Source of the DNA: Phellopilus nigrolimitatus
Taxonomy: Eukaryota > Basidiomycota > Agaricomycetes > Hymenochaetales > Hymenochaetaceae
Assembly (NCBI GenBank): GCA_021029095.1
Contig: JAJOHG010000173.1
Location: 1-52,648 of the forward strand
Direction of reading: 5' to 3'
DNA length: 52,648 nt
Shown: piece after piece, positions 33,514 to 44,247 of the stretch
Layout: every line of letters starts with the position of its first letter
Position numbering within the stretch: the stretch's first letter is position 1
Program-made: the position numbers and the translations under genes
The notes under the pieces: generated by a model
Told to the model about the DNA's origin: nothing
Seen by the model: the letters and a program-made list of their open reading frames with translations, nothing else
Database searches by the model: none

Positions 33514-34293
33514 GTTGCCTTCGAGTATATAAAGCTATGAGCCAAGTAGATCTGAGAAAGGCCTCCAGCCGTCACCGTTGTGTGCAGCGTAAAGAGTCGA
33601 GTCATAAGTACAAGCACAAGCGCGAATTTGAATAAGAAGACGAACTTCAGCTCCTGCCACAATCACGTGATGGGAAAGTAACGGCCGGAGGAACAAATGA
33701 AGTCACTGTAACGTATAAGCCACCAAGATTCCAAAACAAAGTGTACTTCCCAGGCGATTCTGAAATACTGCAGGCGTCGCCAGGAAAGCCACAACATTGG
33801 TTAGAAATGCGCTGTGCTGGAGGGTAGATAAAGAAGTCTTAAGGCAAAAATGGCAAGATTACACTTACTACCGGCTCCCGACTTTGCAGCTGTAGCCGTC
33901 GGCGCTCTTCTCACCACTTGAGACTCAGAACCCTTTAATAGCCTCGCCGTGCGGCACCCGCATTTGCGAAGCGACTGGCACGGAACACAATTTCGTGCTT
34001 GACGAATATGTTCTACTTTCTTACATGTTTCGTGATGAGACACTTTCAGTGTAGCCTCAAGGTGGCAACTTGAATTCTCTGCGCTCACCAAATCCAGCCG
34101 ACTTCTAGTCTTGTGGGCTAGACGATGAACTGTCCTATAGACCATTCATGTCGCCGGGCGCTGCCTGCCAAGCTTCTAACACAACAAAGCTAGAGCGGCT
34201 CTGCGTGCCAACCGGAGCCGGAGTTCGAAAGGCTCGCAGAACGTTTATATACACGAGTTGAAACTGCAGACCAACCAGATGGCAAAGTTGAAG
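33514..34293. repeat. Upstream block of F-box copy 3, inverted duplicate of 12030-13386
   Basis: In reverse, this matches the sequence before F-box copy 1: promoter similarity to about 33690, the single ACTTCATTT at 33695-33703, then the antisense relic (plus-strand text VPTTE-like frames broken; TTTCGTGCTTGACGAATATG near 33990) and the CTCCGG word near 34210. It runs to the left border of the next transposon. No complete gene. Confidence 0.7.
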
Positions 34294-36151
34294 CCCAATG
34301 AGAAATCACTCGGGTGAAATCGAATTAGATCGCACGATATCGGACTAATCGACCTGGTCCGATATCACAATATATTTTAAGAATAAAACGATATATATAT
34401 TGTCAAAATGAGTGAAAACGAGTGAAAACGGATTATTCGAGCAGGCCCGTTTTCATTCGACAGAATCTATAGCAGGATCGAGCAAAATCGTGTTATTTCT
34501 ATTCATGCAGTGCTTCTCATCGGATGATATTGTATTAAATCTGGCAGATTATCACACTATTTTTCTTTTATAAAAGCGAATCGAGCAATAAATTGACTAT
34601 ACACTACGCTAAAACACAAAAAACGCGACGATAAAGACGACAACGAAGACGAGCAACCAGTCGCCCGCACCCCATACACCATTCCTGTCCACCTTCCGGT
34701 ACACGCTCCGTCTTCACGAGGAGGTTGACGCAGGCCTCCGTGTCGCCGAGCCGCAGCCGGCTGGCGAACGCCAGGTTGTTCTGCCCCTTCTCCTCTGCAC
34801 AAAGCGACTCTCTTTCAGCAAGACAGCCATGGTGTGCAGCAAGCGCATTTGGGGGTTCTGCTTACCGGCCTGCACGGCGAGCTTCACGAGCCCTGCCCTG
34901 TCGCCGATCGCGAGGAGCAGGAGCATCAGCGCGCTGAGGTCGCCCGCACGCTCGAAGCACTCTCGCGCGAGGTCGAAGCGCCACATGGCCAGCGTGCGGT
35001 CGCCGACGGCCTTCCACTTCGTCTCTGCCTCGGCATCGGGGATGGTGCGCATGATCTCGAGGTCATCGAGCTGCAGCGAGAGGTCGAACTTGTGGTCCGG
35101 GTCGGTCGTCACTTGGATCGCCAGTCCCCATAAGTCTAAGTAATTGAAAATAGTACTGTAAATAATGTGTTAATCATAATCTGAATCAAACTCTTTACCT
35201 CAGGCTTCTAAGAATCGAGCGACCTTGTTCCGCTGCTCCTTGCGTATCGATGGCAGGATTTTGGCAGCAGTGTTGGTGTCGCCTCGAAGGATGGCCGATT
35301 GGTATTCAATGAGGTTCAGCGAGAGGGAGTCTCCGTAGATCCTGACTTCCTTGTCCGCGAGATACACGCGGTTGTGAGAGGGGATATAGCCTAGGAGATA
35401 CATGGGGCTTATCAGAACATTAGCGAGCGAAATTATAACTTAGAGTGTTTTCGCGCACGGGGAAGTGGATGCGCTGGCCCTCGGTGTCTCGACATCCACA
35501 GCGGCCTGTAGATTCACGGAGAGCACGTCTGTGTTGCGTGTGTAGACAAGCTTGCCGGCGGGGTCCATGCTGAGTGCGGGCTCGTCGCAACCGAGTTTGA
35601 CGACGACAACGCCCTCGTCGAAGCCGACCGCGACGTTGTTTGCGTGTGGGTGCACGGCGACGCACCACGCGCGCTCGAGCGCGTAGCTGAGCGTGTTCTC
35701 GAGGCGGTACGTGCCACTGTTCCAGAGCTTGACAGAGTGCATCGCAGAGGTCGATGATGGGGAGAAGTCTCGTCACTAGGCAGTCGAGTGAAAACTGTGA
35801 AATTTTTGGCGGAGGGTAGCGGAGTACGAAACTGAGCACGTGAGAAATGACTTCAAGGAATTGTGCAAGTTCAAGCAATTGATTGACGTGTTGCGAGCTG
35901 TGGGGACGACTTTTTTTTTTTACATAAGCCGAGTGTGCAGTTCGTTGGGCGAATTTACTTTTATTTAGCCATTCTTCTCGTTCGCGTCGATCTCCTGAGC
36001 AAGTTGCAACGGAAAACCAGACACCTAAATTGAGTTGCAACACAGCCTTCGAACCACCATCCAAATTCACTCGATTTGAATCGAATACACAAGATTTGTC
36101 TACAATTTGGTACGATTCGGTTCGATTTCACCCGAGTGATTTCTCATTGGG
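34294..36151. mobile_element. 1,858-bp TIR element carrying a coatomer gene fragment
   Basis: A perfect inverted repeat of about 31 bp, starting CCCAATGAGAAATCACTCGG, lies at 34294-34324 and 36121-36151. The element is flanked by a 7-bp duplication GTTGAAG (34287-34293 and 36152-36158). Sequence on both sides belongs to the same F-box flank block, so the insertion split a pre-existing duplicate. Subterminal zones are AT-rich and rich in TCGAAT/CGATTT words. No transposase; the cargo is the coatomer beta-prime fragment. The 7-bp duplication does not match hAT (8) or Mutator (9-11) cleanly; superfamily undecided. Confidence 0.85.
34700..35745 (-). pseudogene. Captured fragment of coatomer beta-prime (COPI)
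   Basis: Parts of the beta-prime COPI subunit (Sec27/COPB2), which sorts cargo in Golgi-to-ER vesicles. Segments in order on minus are VKLWNSGTYRLENTLSYALE near 35735 (end of the first WD40 propeller), VGFDEGVVVVKLG, LVYTRNTDVLSVNLQAA, then after a large internal deletion YLLGYIPSHNRVYLADKEV near 35400, KEQRNKVARFLEA, and the helical part DPDHKFDLSLQLDDL with FDLARECFERAGDLSALMLL. Introns at about 35209-35130 and 34862-34795 are retained, so capture was from DNA. About 200 residues of the second propeller, plus both ends of the protein, are missing. It cannot make a working subunit. Confidence 0.85.
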
Positions 36152-36401
36152 GTTGAAGATCAGCCATTTTGTTTGCGCATCTTATCGTGCTTACTCCTTT
36201 CCTTACCATACGTACCTACAAATATAACTAATATCTTCATTACATATTGATTTGCGCATTTCTCATAATACATCTTGTATGCGTACGCAAACCCTTCGTT
36301 CGACTTTGCAGATATGAATGAGCACAAACTTTCGCAAGGACAAGGTTTTAGTTACTTACAATTATTAATTTAAACTTTGATGGCGCATTGCAGTCCTTTC
36401 A

Positions 36402-36599
36402 TGTTGAAATGAGAGGGGCGAGGTCGCCAGCAGTCGCACACAGAGGGTTCCGTTTGTCCCGTTGGCGGTGGTGGGCTGTGGGCAAACGCGATAGATAGCA
36501 AGTTACAGACAGTCGGCCTATATGCTAGTCGCTTACTAATCTGCCCGATTTGTCCGTTACCCCGAAACAGTTTTTTGAGGGTTCGCACAAATTCCAACA
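36402..36599. mobile_element. 198-bp solo LTR at the stop codon of F-box copy 4
   Basis: The insert starts TGTTGAAA and ends CCAACA, the TG...CA ends of an LTR, with TTTCA duplicated on both sides (36397-36401 and 36600-36604). The other F-box copies lack it at the same place. In minus orientation the duplicated TGAAA contains the TGA that ends F-box copy 4. It has no coding capacity; it could be a solo LTR or a TRIM remnant. Confidence 0.75.
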
Positions 36600-36601
36600 T
36601 T

Positions 36602-38353
36602 TCAGTACTGAGTGCTCGAGAACGCTAACATCTCTGCCCGCAGGGAATTTATCTGTTCATCCCGTTCCTGTCTTAAGGCCTGTATTGCCCCTTGACTGTC
36701 CCTGTGAGATTGAATAAGGAAAGGAAGTAACTTTTTAACCTCCTTCCAGCGCTCAAAGAACACCTCCGTCTCTCTACCCCGCGCTACACCATGGCAATAG
36801 ACCCCAAACGTACACTGCAAAGGGATGATGCGGCTCAGATACAAAGACACGTTTCCGGAGTCGTAAATTGGGGATGTTCCAAGGTCCAAAACTTGAAGAT
36901 TTCGAAAACCACGGACATGAAGGAGGTCTGGTGTGTTCGGTATAACCCCGGCATCGATATATAGGCCAAGCTCGACTAGTTGTGGACAGTTTTCCGAAAG
37001 TAATTGAAGGACGTCCAAAGTCAATGATGCGGAAAACCCCATAACCGAGGGCTTCGTATTCAGAACGAGGGTCGTAAGAGAGCTACACTTCCCGAAAGTA
37101 TCAACCATCTGATCGTTCGTTATGTCGATGGGATGTGCGAGATCGAGTTCCAGCATCTCCAAATGAGAAAGTGAAGTCAACGGCCTAAAATGCTCGGCAT
37201 GGATAAAGAGGATGGGTTCATCTTGGACTTGCCATCCAAAGTTGCTTTTTACGGTGAGCCTACGGAAGAGGAGACATGCACGAGGGATAAGGTCGAATAA
37301 TGGATATAAATGAACTAGTTCACATGTGTTCTCGTTCTGGATGTGGAGGTTGAGTTCAAGTAGATTCTGAAAGGCATTTGGCGACCCTAACAGAAGGCAA
37401 ATGCTTTCAAGATCACCATAAAGGGGAATGCTCTTCAGTTGGGGGAACGCGCTATCCGTGTTCAACCTTTGAAAATTTGGTGAAGGGTAATAGCCGATAT
37501 ACGGTAGAACTTGGACTGTCTGGAGGTTCTGCAGAGATGCCAGAGCGTTCAGCACATTCTGCGTGAGGAAGTACGGGTCAATCCTGAGCGTTTTGAGGTA
37601 GGCCAAGCGCGATAGGAAGTTTGAGATCGAGGATTTAATATCAACTGTATCATCATCAACGTTGATCGTGAGTTCGGATATCAAAGGAATCCATTCAGAT
37701 ATATCATCGAACAGTATGTCCAATGCTTGATCCCCCTCCTTGATCGTTTTTATAAATAGATCCAACGATTGTATGCCGCCGTGCAGAAATAGAAATAGAT
37801 GTTTTGGCCATCCTTCGTGTTCATATAGCGGTAATCGTTCAACTTTGAGTGCAGAAAGGTTCGGAAGAATTGAAAGGATTCTGCGGCTTCGAGCTAACTC
37901 GATAAATACTGAATTGTCCAATTTGGTGGAAGGCGTCTGAGACAGACGAATCTCCAGGTTCCTGACACGCCTGGCATACGGCATAAATTTCTCCCAATCC
38001 TTGGCCCTTATATTTCGAGAAAATTTCTACAAGCGAGAATTGTTGAAGACATCAGAGTCAAACCTGAGTTGATGTGCTTACTTGAAGTACAACTTAGGAC
38101 TCACCAACGCCTGAGGCTTCGGACGATCTGGCTTCCCGCCAGACGACGACAGTCTAAGAGGGGCCAGAAGCTGAACAAGAGGGATCAAGGAATCCATGGA
38201 GTTCCATACATGGTCCAAGGCTGTCTCCTGCCATCGTCTGCAAACGCGAGCGCACCGCGCATTATCCGACCTTTCGATCAGGCTAAAGATCTGATTTTGG
38301 ATTTCTGCGATCGTAAGGGCAGATTCTGCTGGGCCTTTAGGGATGTCGGACAT
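36602..38353 (-). CDS. F-box protein with leucine-rich repeats, copy 4 (intact)
   Basis: Predicted SCF-type F-box protein, partner unknown. Exon 1 is 38353-38105, exon 2 is 38026-36602, joined over a 78-bp intron (gtgagt to cttgtag), 557 residues. The F-box-like part carries IQNQIFSLIERSDNARCARV and CRRWQETALDHVW; leucine-rich repeats follow, with LSILPNLSALKVERL, SHLEMLELDLAHPIDIT and FRNLQVLDLGTSPIYDSG. The C-terminus differs from the other copies: a 4-base deletion changes the RSRAL tail to FSSTQY and the stop lies in the target duplication of the solo LTR. The upstream region resembles that of copy 2, not copies 1 and 3. It is the only intact minus-strand member. Confidence 0.87.
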
Positions 38354-38865
38354 GCTGCCTTCAAGTATAAACCAAGTAGATCTGAGAGAGGCCTCCCGCC
38401 GTCGCTGGTGCGCGCAACGTAAAGAGTATCTGTATGGCAAGTTTGCAACGCGTCGGCAATGGGGGGCGTGAGCACATATGAAAAACAGTGTCCTGGCACG
38501 AATACATCCGCGATCCGTACCGCGGATAGTTCCAGGATCACGTGGTATTCGTGGTCCGTGCGAAACGCTGACAAACATCGTGCGTCCAATGGTAACGCTG
38601 AAAATCAATTCCACCCATCAACGAAATATGGAAGTGCAAGCACATGCAACATGCGTGGTCTTCAGCTCGAAACCACGAGATAGATTTAGGATGCACAGCG
38701 GCCAAGGCTTCAGGATTATAGGCTGAAAGTAAGTCTAAAAAAGAAAGATTTATGGTTGATTTCTAGGTATCTGAATTATGGAGGTGCACGTACTTCGCTT
38801 GTGGCAAAGCAATTTCAGCGTTCATTAGAGTCAGGCACTGGAGGTCAAGAAATATCATTTCTTTT

Positions 38866-38909
<44 letters not shown>

Positions 38910-39190
38910 TTTTTTTTTTGAGTTGAGAAAAGACGGTATTCGCGTCTTCTAACGTCGTACATGTACAACATAACTGTTCTTTTATTTTATTCTTTGGAGA
39001 AACCCTGATACAGTGAAACTCGATCACATCTTATGGTAAGTACAACGTCTCGGCTGAAGGTAGCAACAAATCGGACAGCCCAGCAAGAACAAAAACAAAA
39101 AAATGAAGCGCTCACAAAAAGCCACAAGAAACACGAAAACAATTCTCAACCGAGCTTCAACATCGCGGTTGTCGATCAGCACCCACTGCC
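38354..39190. other. Intergenic region with a TTTC microsatellite
   Basis: Starts with the promoter of F-box copy 4. The frame upstream of its ATG is open but has no family similarity. From 38640 to 39190 lies the 3' side of the methyltransferase gene. Nothing else was recognised. Confidence 0.5.
38858..38919 (+). repeat. (TTTC)n microsatellite
   Basis: About a dozen TTTC/CTTT units end in a T-run at 38910-38919. On minus this reads as GAAA repeats. Confidence 0.95.
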
Positions 39191-41010
39191 CTATAGATGC
39201 ATCCTGCTCGGGTACGGGTTCCACGCGACGCCAGAGACGGCGGTGCGCGGCACCGTCGGCGCGAGCGAAGAGATTGGGATCAGATGCGGGTGCTCTAGTC
39301 CCATTCCCTCCCCGCGCTTGTGGATGGACTCCCAACGCGTTTCGTCGTCGATGTGGATTTCTGAATAGCACTACATGTCAGAAGTTTCACCAGAGGGACC
39401 GCAAGGTACTGGCGTAGCGGAAAATACATGACCGATGGTTATGAGACTCGAGTAAGACGAGTTCATACGAGATAGGGGTTCATCGGTTCCGAAGAGCGTT
39501 ATAGTGGTCAGATATCAGAAAAAAAAGGACGAACCACTCCATTCTGTGTTGAGGCCGAGGTCATTATGGTGCATTGTTGCAACTTCGGAATAGATCTAGT
39601 TCAGAAAGGAGTGCAAGACGGAGCGAAGTGGCAAAAAGCGTTTAGGTCAAGTAAATTCGAAATTAAATATGAAGAGGGGATGCGCACATAGGTCGTGGCC
39701 CGTTTTTTCGCCCCATGTCCGTGGAAGAACGAGAACCGCGAGCCTGGTCCACGCAGGAGGCGCGGTACGTGGCGTATAAACGCGTGATGCCCGCGATAGC
39801 CCTCCATGAACGTGTCGAAATACACGATGTCGAATTTTCCGATGTCGAACTGTTTGTTTGTTTGTTTTTCCAGATTTTCAAAAGAAATCGAAGCGAAAAG
39901 AGTGAGAATAAATGCGCGATGCTTATGACACTTTCGTACATTGCGTTCATGCTCTGCGCAAGCGCGGCCAAGGAAGGTCTGCCAACGACCCGCGAGGACC
40001 TTCACGCCGGGCTTGGCATACCAGCCCGTACGCCGCATATACGCAAGTGCTTGCGGGTGCCCCTCAATGATCACGTGTGACGCCGGCTGCGCCTCTTGGA
40101 AGTAGGTATCGATCTGCATACCATAAAGGGCGTGAAAGGGGGGAAAATCAGGTGAGTGCTGCAAGCTTATCTGGCCTGATGCCGCAACGGGTTTTGATCA
40201 GTTCGTTCAAAAGGAAAGGGCGTACCATGCCCAGGCCGAAGCCGATATTGAGTATGCGCAGGCCCTTGCTGGGCATGCCCTCGAGGAGCATCTCAGCCGT
40301 CTTCTTCACTTTTGTCGGTGTGAGAGCGTGGCAGGCAGGCCGCAGTCAGCTCTACCCTCGAATCCTACAACAGATTATCATTGTCAAAGGAGAGACTCAC
40401 TTATGGGGCGCTCCCACTCCATCATGACGCCCTGCCCCTCCGGCTCGCAGATCATCGCAACCTCGGGTCTGCCGCCCTTGGAAGCGCCGCATGTGCTCGG
40501 GGGCAGGTCGCTGTACTGCACGTCCGTGTAGCAGAACGCCGCGTTGGCGTGCACGCCGTCGATGCGCGTCTGGTAGAAGGGCTTCGTGTAGTACGGGTCG
40601 TCCTCCGGACGCCGCGTCGTATTGAACAGGTTGTACTCTATCCGCGCATCCATGAAAAAAGTATTAGAAAGCGTCCTCGCCTCAAAGGAAGAAAAGAAAA
40701 AGAAAAATCAGATAATCGCCCTACGAGCCTCACCATGCCTCACAGCCCACGCCCTCAACACCTCCACCGCCTCCTCATTCTCCTCCTCCTCCGCGACCTC
40801 CTGCGCGAGCCGGCCGCGCCTGTCGATCGCGTTCCACGGGATGCCGCGCGCGAGCAGCCAGCGCACCGCCGCGGCGCTCCGCGCGCTGGAGGCCTCCGCG
40901 GCGCTGTGCAGCGCGGTGTAGCCCATCATGGGCTCGAGCGTCTCGAGCGCGACGGACGGGTGCGCGAGCGCGGCCTCCATCATGGCGATGTCCCCGATCT
41001 GCGCCCCCAT
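39191..41010 (-). CDS. RMT2: RMT2-like methyltransferase with ankyrin-type N-terminus
   Basis: Resembles the Rmt2/GAMT-like S-adenosylmethionine methyltransferases that modify an internal arginine nitrogen, in yeast on a ribosomal protein. Seven exons on minus, 41010-40734, 40637-40401, 40308-40226, 40113-39940, 39849-39688, 39595-39535 and 39360-39191, all join in frame, 387 residues. Ankyrin-like text is MGYTALHSAAEASSA and AAVRWLLARGIPWNAIDRRG. EGQGVMMEWERPIM matches the Rmt2 signature. RILNIGFGLGM at 189-199 is the SAM motif, followed by VIIEGHP and FDIVYFDTFMEGY. The end is SGVAWNPYPSRMHL. An upstream exon is possible, since a splice acceptor lies near 41045, so the start is provisional. 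A decayed inverted copy lies at 50618-52201 and supports the intron positions. Confidence 0.82.
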
Positions 41011-42014
41011 GAGGTAGTCCGTCGTGGGCAGCTTCCTCCCGCTGTTTAAAGCTTGGGGTGAGCATTGGCGCTCGGCGATGACAAATGGAAAATGAGAGCG
41101 CACAAGTCGTCGAGGAAAAGGGCCATCGATTTTCTTTTCTTCTCTTCTCTTTTCCTTTCTTTTGTAAATATAAGGATTCGAGGGTTTCAAGGAGAGTGCA
41201 GAGTGAGTGTAGGAATCAAGTTACAAAGGAGCGCGCCGAGCTAAGTTAGCCGGTCACAAACACGCCTGTGTGACAGTACGCGTTTCATTACGAGCTCGTC
41301 TTGCGAGTAATTTACTAGAACTTCCGTACGTACATGTACGATTCAAACCCGTCGTTTATCAACGTCCTCAAAACTCCACATCACAAGATTCGGAGAGTAG
41401 TGAGCAGGGAGTTAATATCGTAACAACACAAGATAAGCCATTCTAGCCTCTATCGCCTCTAATTCCAGTCCTAATCATATACCGCCGTCTGCTTCTATCA
41501 GTCTATCCCTTCAATCATCTATATCGTGCCGATCCGGATACCGGACACATAAGTCTAACCAGACATGAAACCCTACGTTTCCGGCCTCAGTCTGTGAGTG
41601 GGTCCATCGGAGAGACGGGTCGGGATGAGTGCAGAGATGGCAACGGCGGCGGCGGCGGCGGCGGCGGCGACGAGTGAGGAAATGACCGACGAGATGGCGG
41701 GAGAAGACAGCGACGGTGCGAGACGGGAAGATTCGGGAGCAAAGGAAGCGAAAACGGCGGCGAAAGCGGGACGTGAGCGAATAACGAAAAGTTCAAAGCG
41801 GCGATAGTTTTTTGGAGTGTGTAAGCGTCGAAGCAGGTCCGCGTGAAAACAAGATACGACAAGAAAATCGGCGGGCGTTGACAGGTAGCGATAAGATGTG
41901 GGTTTTGGGTTTGGGGGGTTGGTTGCAAGGCACACGAGGGCAGAGGGGAATATGCGGGGATGGAGGAGGGGGTCGGGTGGTCAGCAAATCAGGGGGGCGG
42001 GGAGCGCGGGCAGA
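41011..42014. other. Intergenic region, methyltransferase promoter side
   Basis: No confident gene. A (GGC)n run encoding poly-alanine lies at about 41645-41672 within a short plus-strand frame, MSAEMATAAAAAAAATSEEM, preceded by a normal ATG at 41625. It has no homology I recognise and probably belongs to the downstream flank of the peroxiredoxin gene. Pyrimidine-rich stretches on minus precede the methyltransferase. Confidence 0.4.
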
Positions 42015-42991
42015 TCAATCGACGCGCTTACGCTTGACGGGTCCGGCATCCCCGTTCGCGGTGGAGAAGTACTCGAGCGAGCCCTTCGGGTCGGCCTTCA
42101 TCGTCGCCGAGCCCTCGGTCCAGTTCGCGGGGCACACCTCGCCGTGCTCGTCCTGCCGGTTGCGCGGAATAATGCCATAATGAGCAAACGAGCAAGAGAA
42201 GAATGAGAGTATGTGGAGGACAGGAGACAGGAGACGTACGGTGAATTGGAAGGCCTTGACGAGGCGGATGGTCTCCTCGACGGAGCGGCCCACGGGGAGG
42301 TCGTTCACTGTGATCTGGCTGTAGATGAGGCACGCCATAGATTCATGAGTATGACAATTCCCTATCAGAAAACGCGCTTGGAAGCGCGACGACGCACCGC
42401 AGGATGCCCTTGGGGTCGATGATGAAGAGGCCGCGGAGCGCAACACCCTCGTCTTCGAGAAGGACGTTGTAGTCGCGCGAGATCTTCATGGACTTGTCTG
42501 CGAGGAGCGGCAGCTTAAGCTCCGGGCCGAGACCGCCCTCGTTGCGAGGCTTGAGCGTCCACGCGAGATGGGCAAAGTGCGAGTCGGTGGAGACACCTGG
42601 CGGTGCGCGATATAGAGAATACAAAAGTGAAGATTAGATAAACAATGAGAAGAAGAAAAAGGGAAGGAGATAAACAGAGGATAGCCTACCGATGACTGTG
42701 GTGTTGATCGCCTTGAACGCAGCGATCGCGTCGTTGAAGGCGAGGATCTCAGTCGGGCAGACGAAGGTGAAGTCCCTTTATTTCACGCGTCAGCTCAGCT
42801 CGATTTCGCCCCTCATTTCTTTCAATCTCGCCCGTCCTTTCCATAGAATCGGAAGTAGATGCTTACATGGGATAGAATAAGAGGACGACCCACTGGCCGA
42901 TGAGCTCCGTGGACGAAATGTCCTGGATGAGACCGTCGACGACGGCGGGGCCCGAAAACGGAGGGGCGAGCTTCTGGACTGCGGCGACCAT
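42015..42991 (-). CDS. TSA1: Typical 2-Cys peroxiredoxin
   Basis: Thioredoxin-dependent cytosolic peroxidase that reduces hydrogen peroxide and organic peroxides. Five exons on minus, 42991-42867, 42775-42690, 42596-42398, 42318-42240 and 42152-42015, join in frame, 208 residues. The peroxidatic Cys48 lies in DFTFVCPTE, the resolving Cys170 in [13 protein letters not shown] at 91-94 and the C-terminal Tyr191-Phe192 are the pair that makes eukaryotic enzymes prone to over-oxidation and so able to signal. The start gives the usual [12 protein letters not shown] beginning. A strong TATA repeat lies about 85 bp upstream. The gene is divergent from the S9 peptidase, with about 1.25 kb between starts. 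Length and motifs match Tsa1/PRDX1 closely. Confidence 0.95.
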
Positions 42992-43072
42992 TGTGCGTTA
43001 TGGAGTACGAGTATACGACGAAGATGGAGTGAAGCGGAAAGACGCGGAAGACAGAAAGACGGAGGCGCGCTG

Positions 43073-43086
43073 TATATATATATATA
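43073..43086 (-). promoter_or_regulatory. TATA repeat of the peroxiredoxin gene
   Basis: TATATATATATATA lies 82-95 bp before the peroxiredoxin ATG at 42991, the expected place for a TATA box on minus. Confidence 0.6.
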
Positions 43087-44247
43087 AGGCCTAGAATGTA
43101 CTGGTGGCGCGACTCGATAATTTTTCGGCCGGCTGCGGCGCTGCTGTGAGTAAGAGCAGCCGGATTTCTAATCCCGGTCGTAGTTGCTCGTGACTGAACG
43201 TGACCTTTGACTGCCAGTCGGTGTCTCGGACTCGCGACTCGAGCTACCCAAGCCACAACACCTGGACGGGACCGAAGCTCGAGCAAAGAACCTGCCGATC
43301 CTCTCCGCGAAAGGGAAAAGAATTCGAACAGACTCATGATCAATTCATTTGGCCATTGGCTGGGAACGCGCTCGGTCAGCTGCCAATTACAATCGTGACT
43401 GTGAGAGATCTCGAGGTTTGTTTAGAAAACGCTTTATCTAATCGTTTGTTTATCTTCTGTTCGAGAATTGTCTTGTTTCTCTCAAATACCCTTTACCGGC
43501 CTGTTCTCCGCTAGCGGACTCATCGAGTCAATAGACTCTGTCGGCCCACCTAACAACTCATTCCTTCACGTGAAGGCACTTGCTTCCTCGAGGACGCATC
43601 AGTAAGCACTACCTCCGACTGAGCAGTTTCGGGACAATTCGGGCTTAGGAGGAGCAGAATCATAGGGAAGAGCCTTTTCCCCATCGGTGACTTGAGGGCT
43701 AGATAGCACGGAGTCATAATCCACGCAAAGAGAAGAAGATGATCAGAATTAGAAACCAAAAGAAACGGTGCCGTATTACATTTGTGTATTCGTATCAGGT
43801 TGCCTGTACCAGACTTCAAAGCCGCAATTATCATAATAGTCAAAACAGCCCTTCCAAACTCAAGAGATAAATACAAGTACAAGTGTACAGCATAACCATC
43901 CAACTATCTATTTCCTCCAGTCCTACCTTACTGCTGTGGATATACCGTTCAAGTTTTATCTGTTATAGATCTGATATATGCTTTTCGAATCAGCCAGTCA
44001 TCTGTCCAGTAACTATTTAATGATCCATATTCCTCTAGCACTCTACTTTCTACAACTGAGTGGATGGTCCTTCAAAGGATTTAACCTTCATAGCAGTGTG
44101 AAACCACCATCTAACACTGCCAAAGCAGAGTGGTCAAAGCGAATCAATTGGGTAGCGAACAAATAACGCTGAAGTACAGAATCATCACGATTCTTCTCTT
44201 GCTGTTCTCTCCAAAAATTAGTTTTAGGACTTATCGCAGTTCTGGAC
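43087..44247. other. Divergent intergenic region between peroxiredoxin and S9 peptidase
   Basis: Carries both promoters. No gene or repeat was recognised; open frames are short and lack motifs. Confidence 0.5.

Noticed and set aside
41280..41345. Possible tRNA because of a GATTCAAACCCG word
   Set aside because: No acceptor or anticodon stem could be paired around it.
41598..41807. Poly-alanine mini-protein from the GGC repeat
   Set aside because: Frame depends on a trinucleotide repeat and has no domain or intron evidence; kept only as a note in the intergenic entry.
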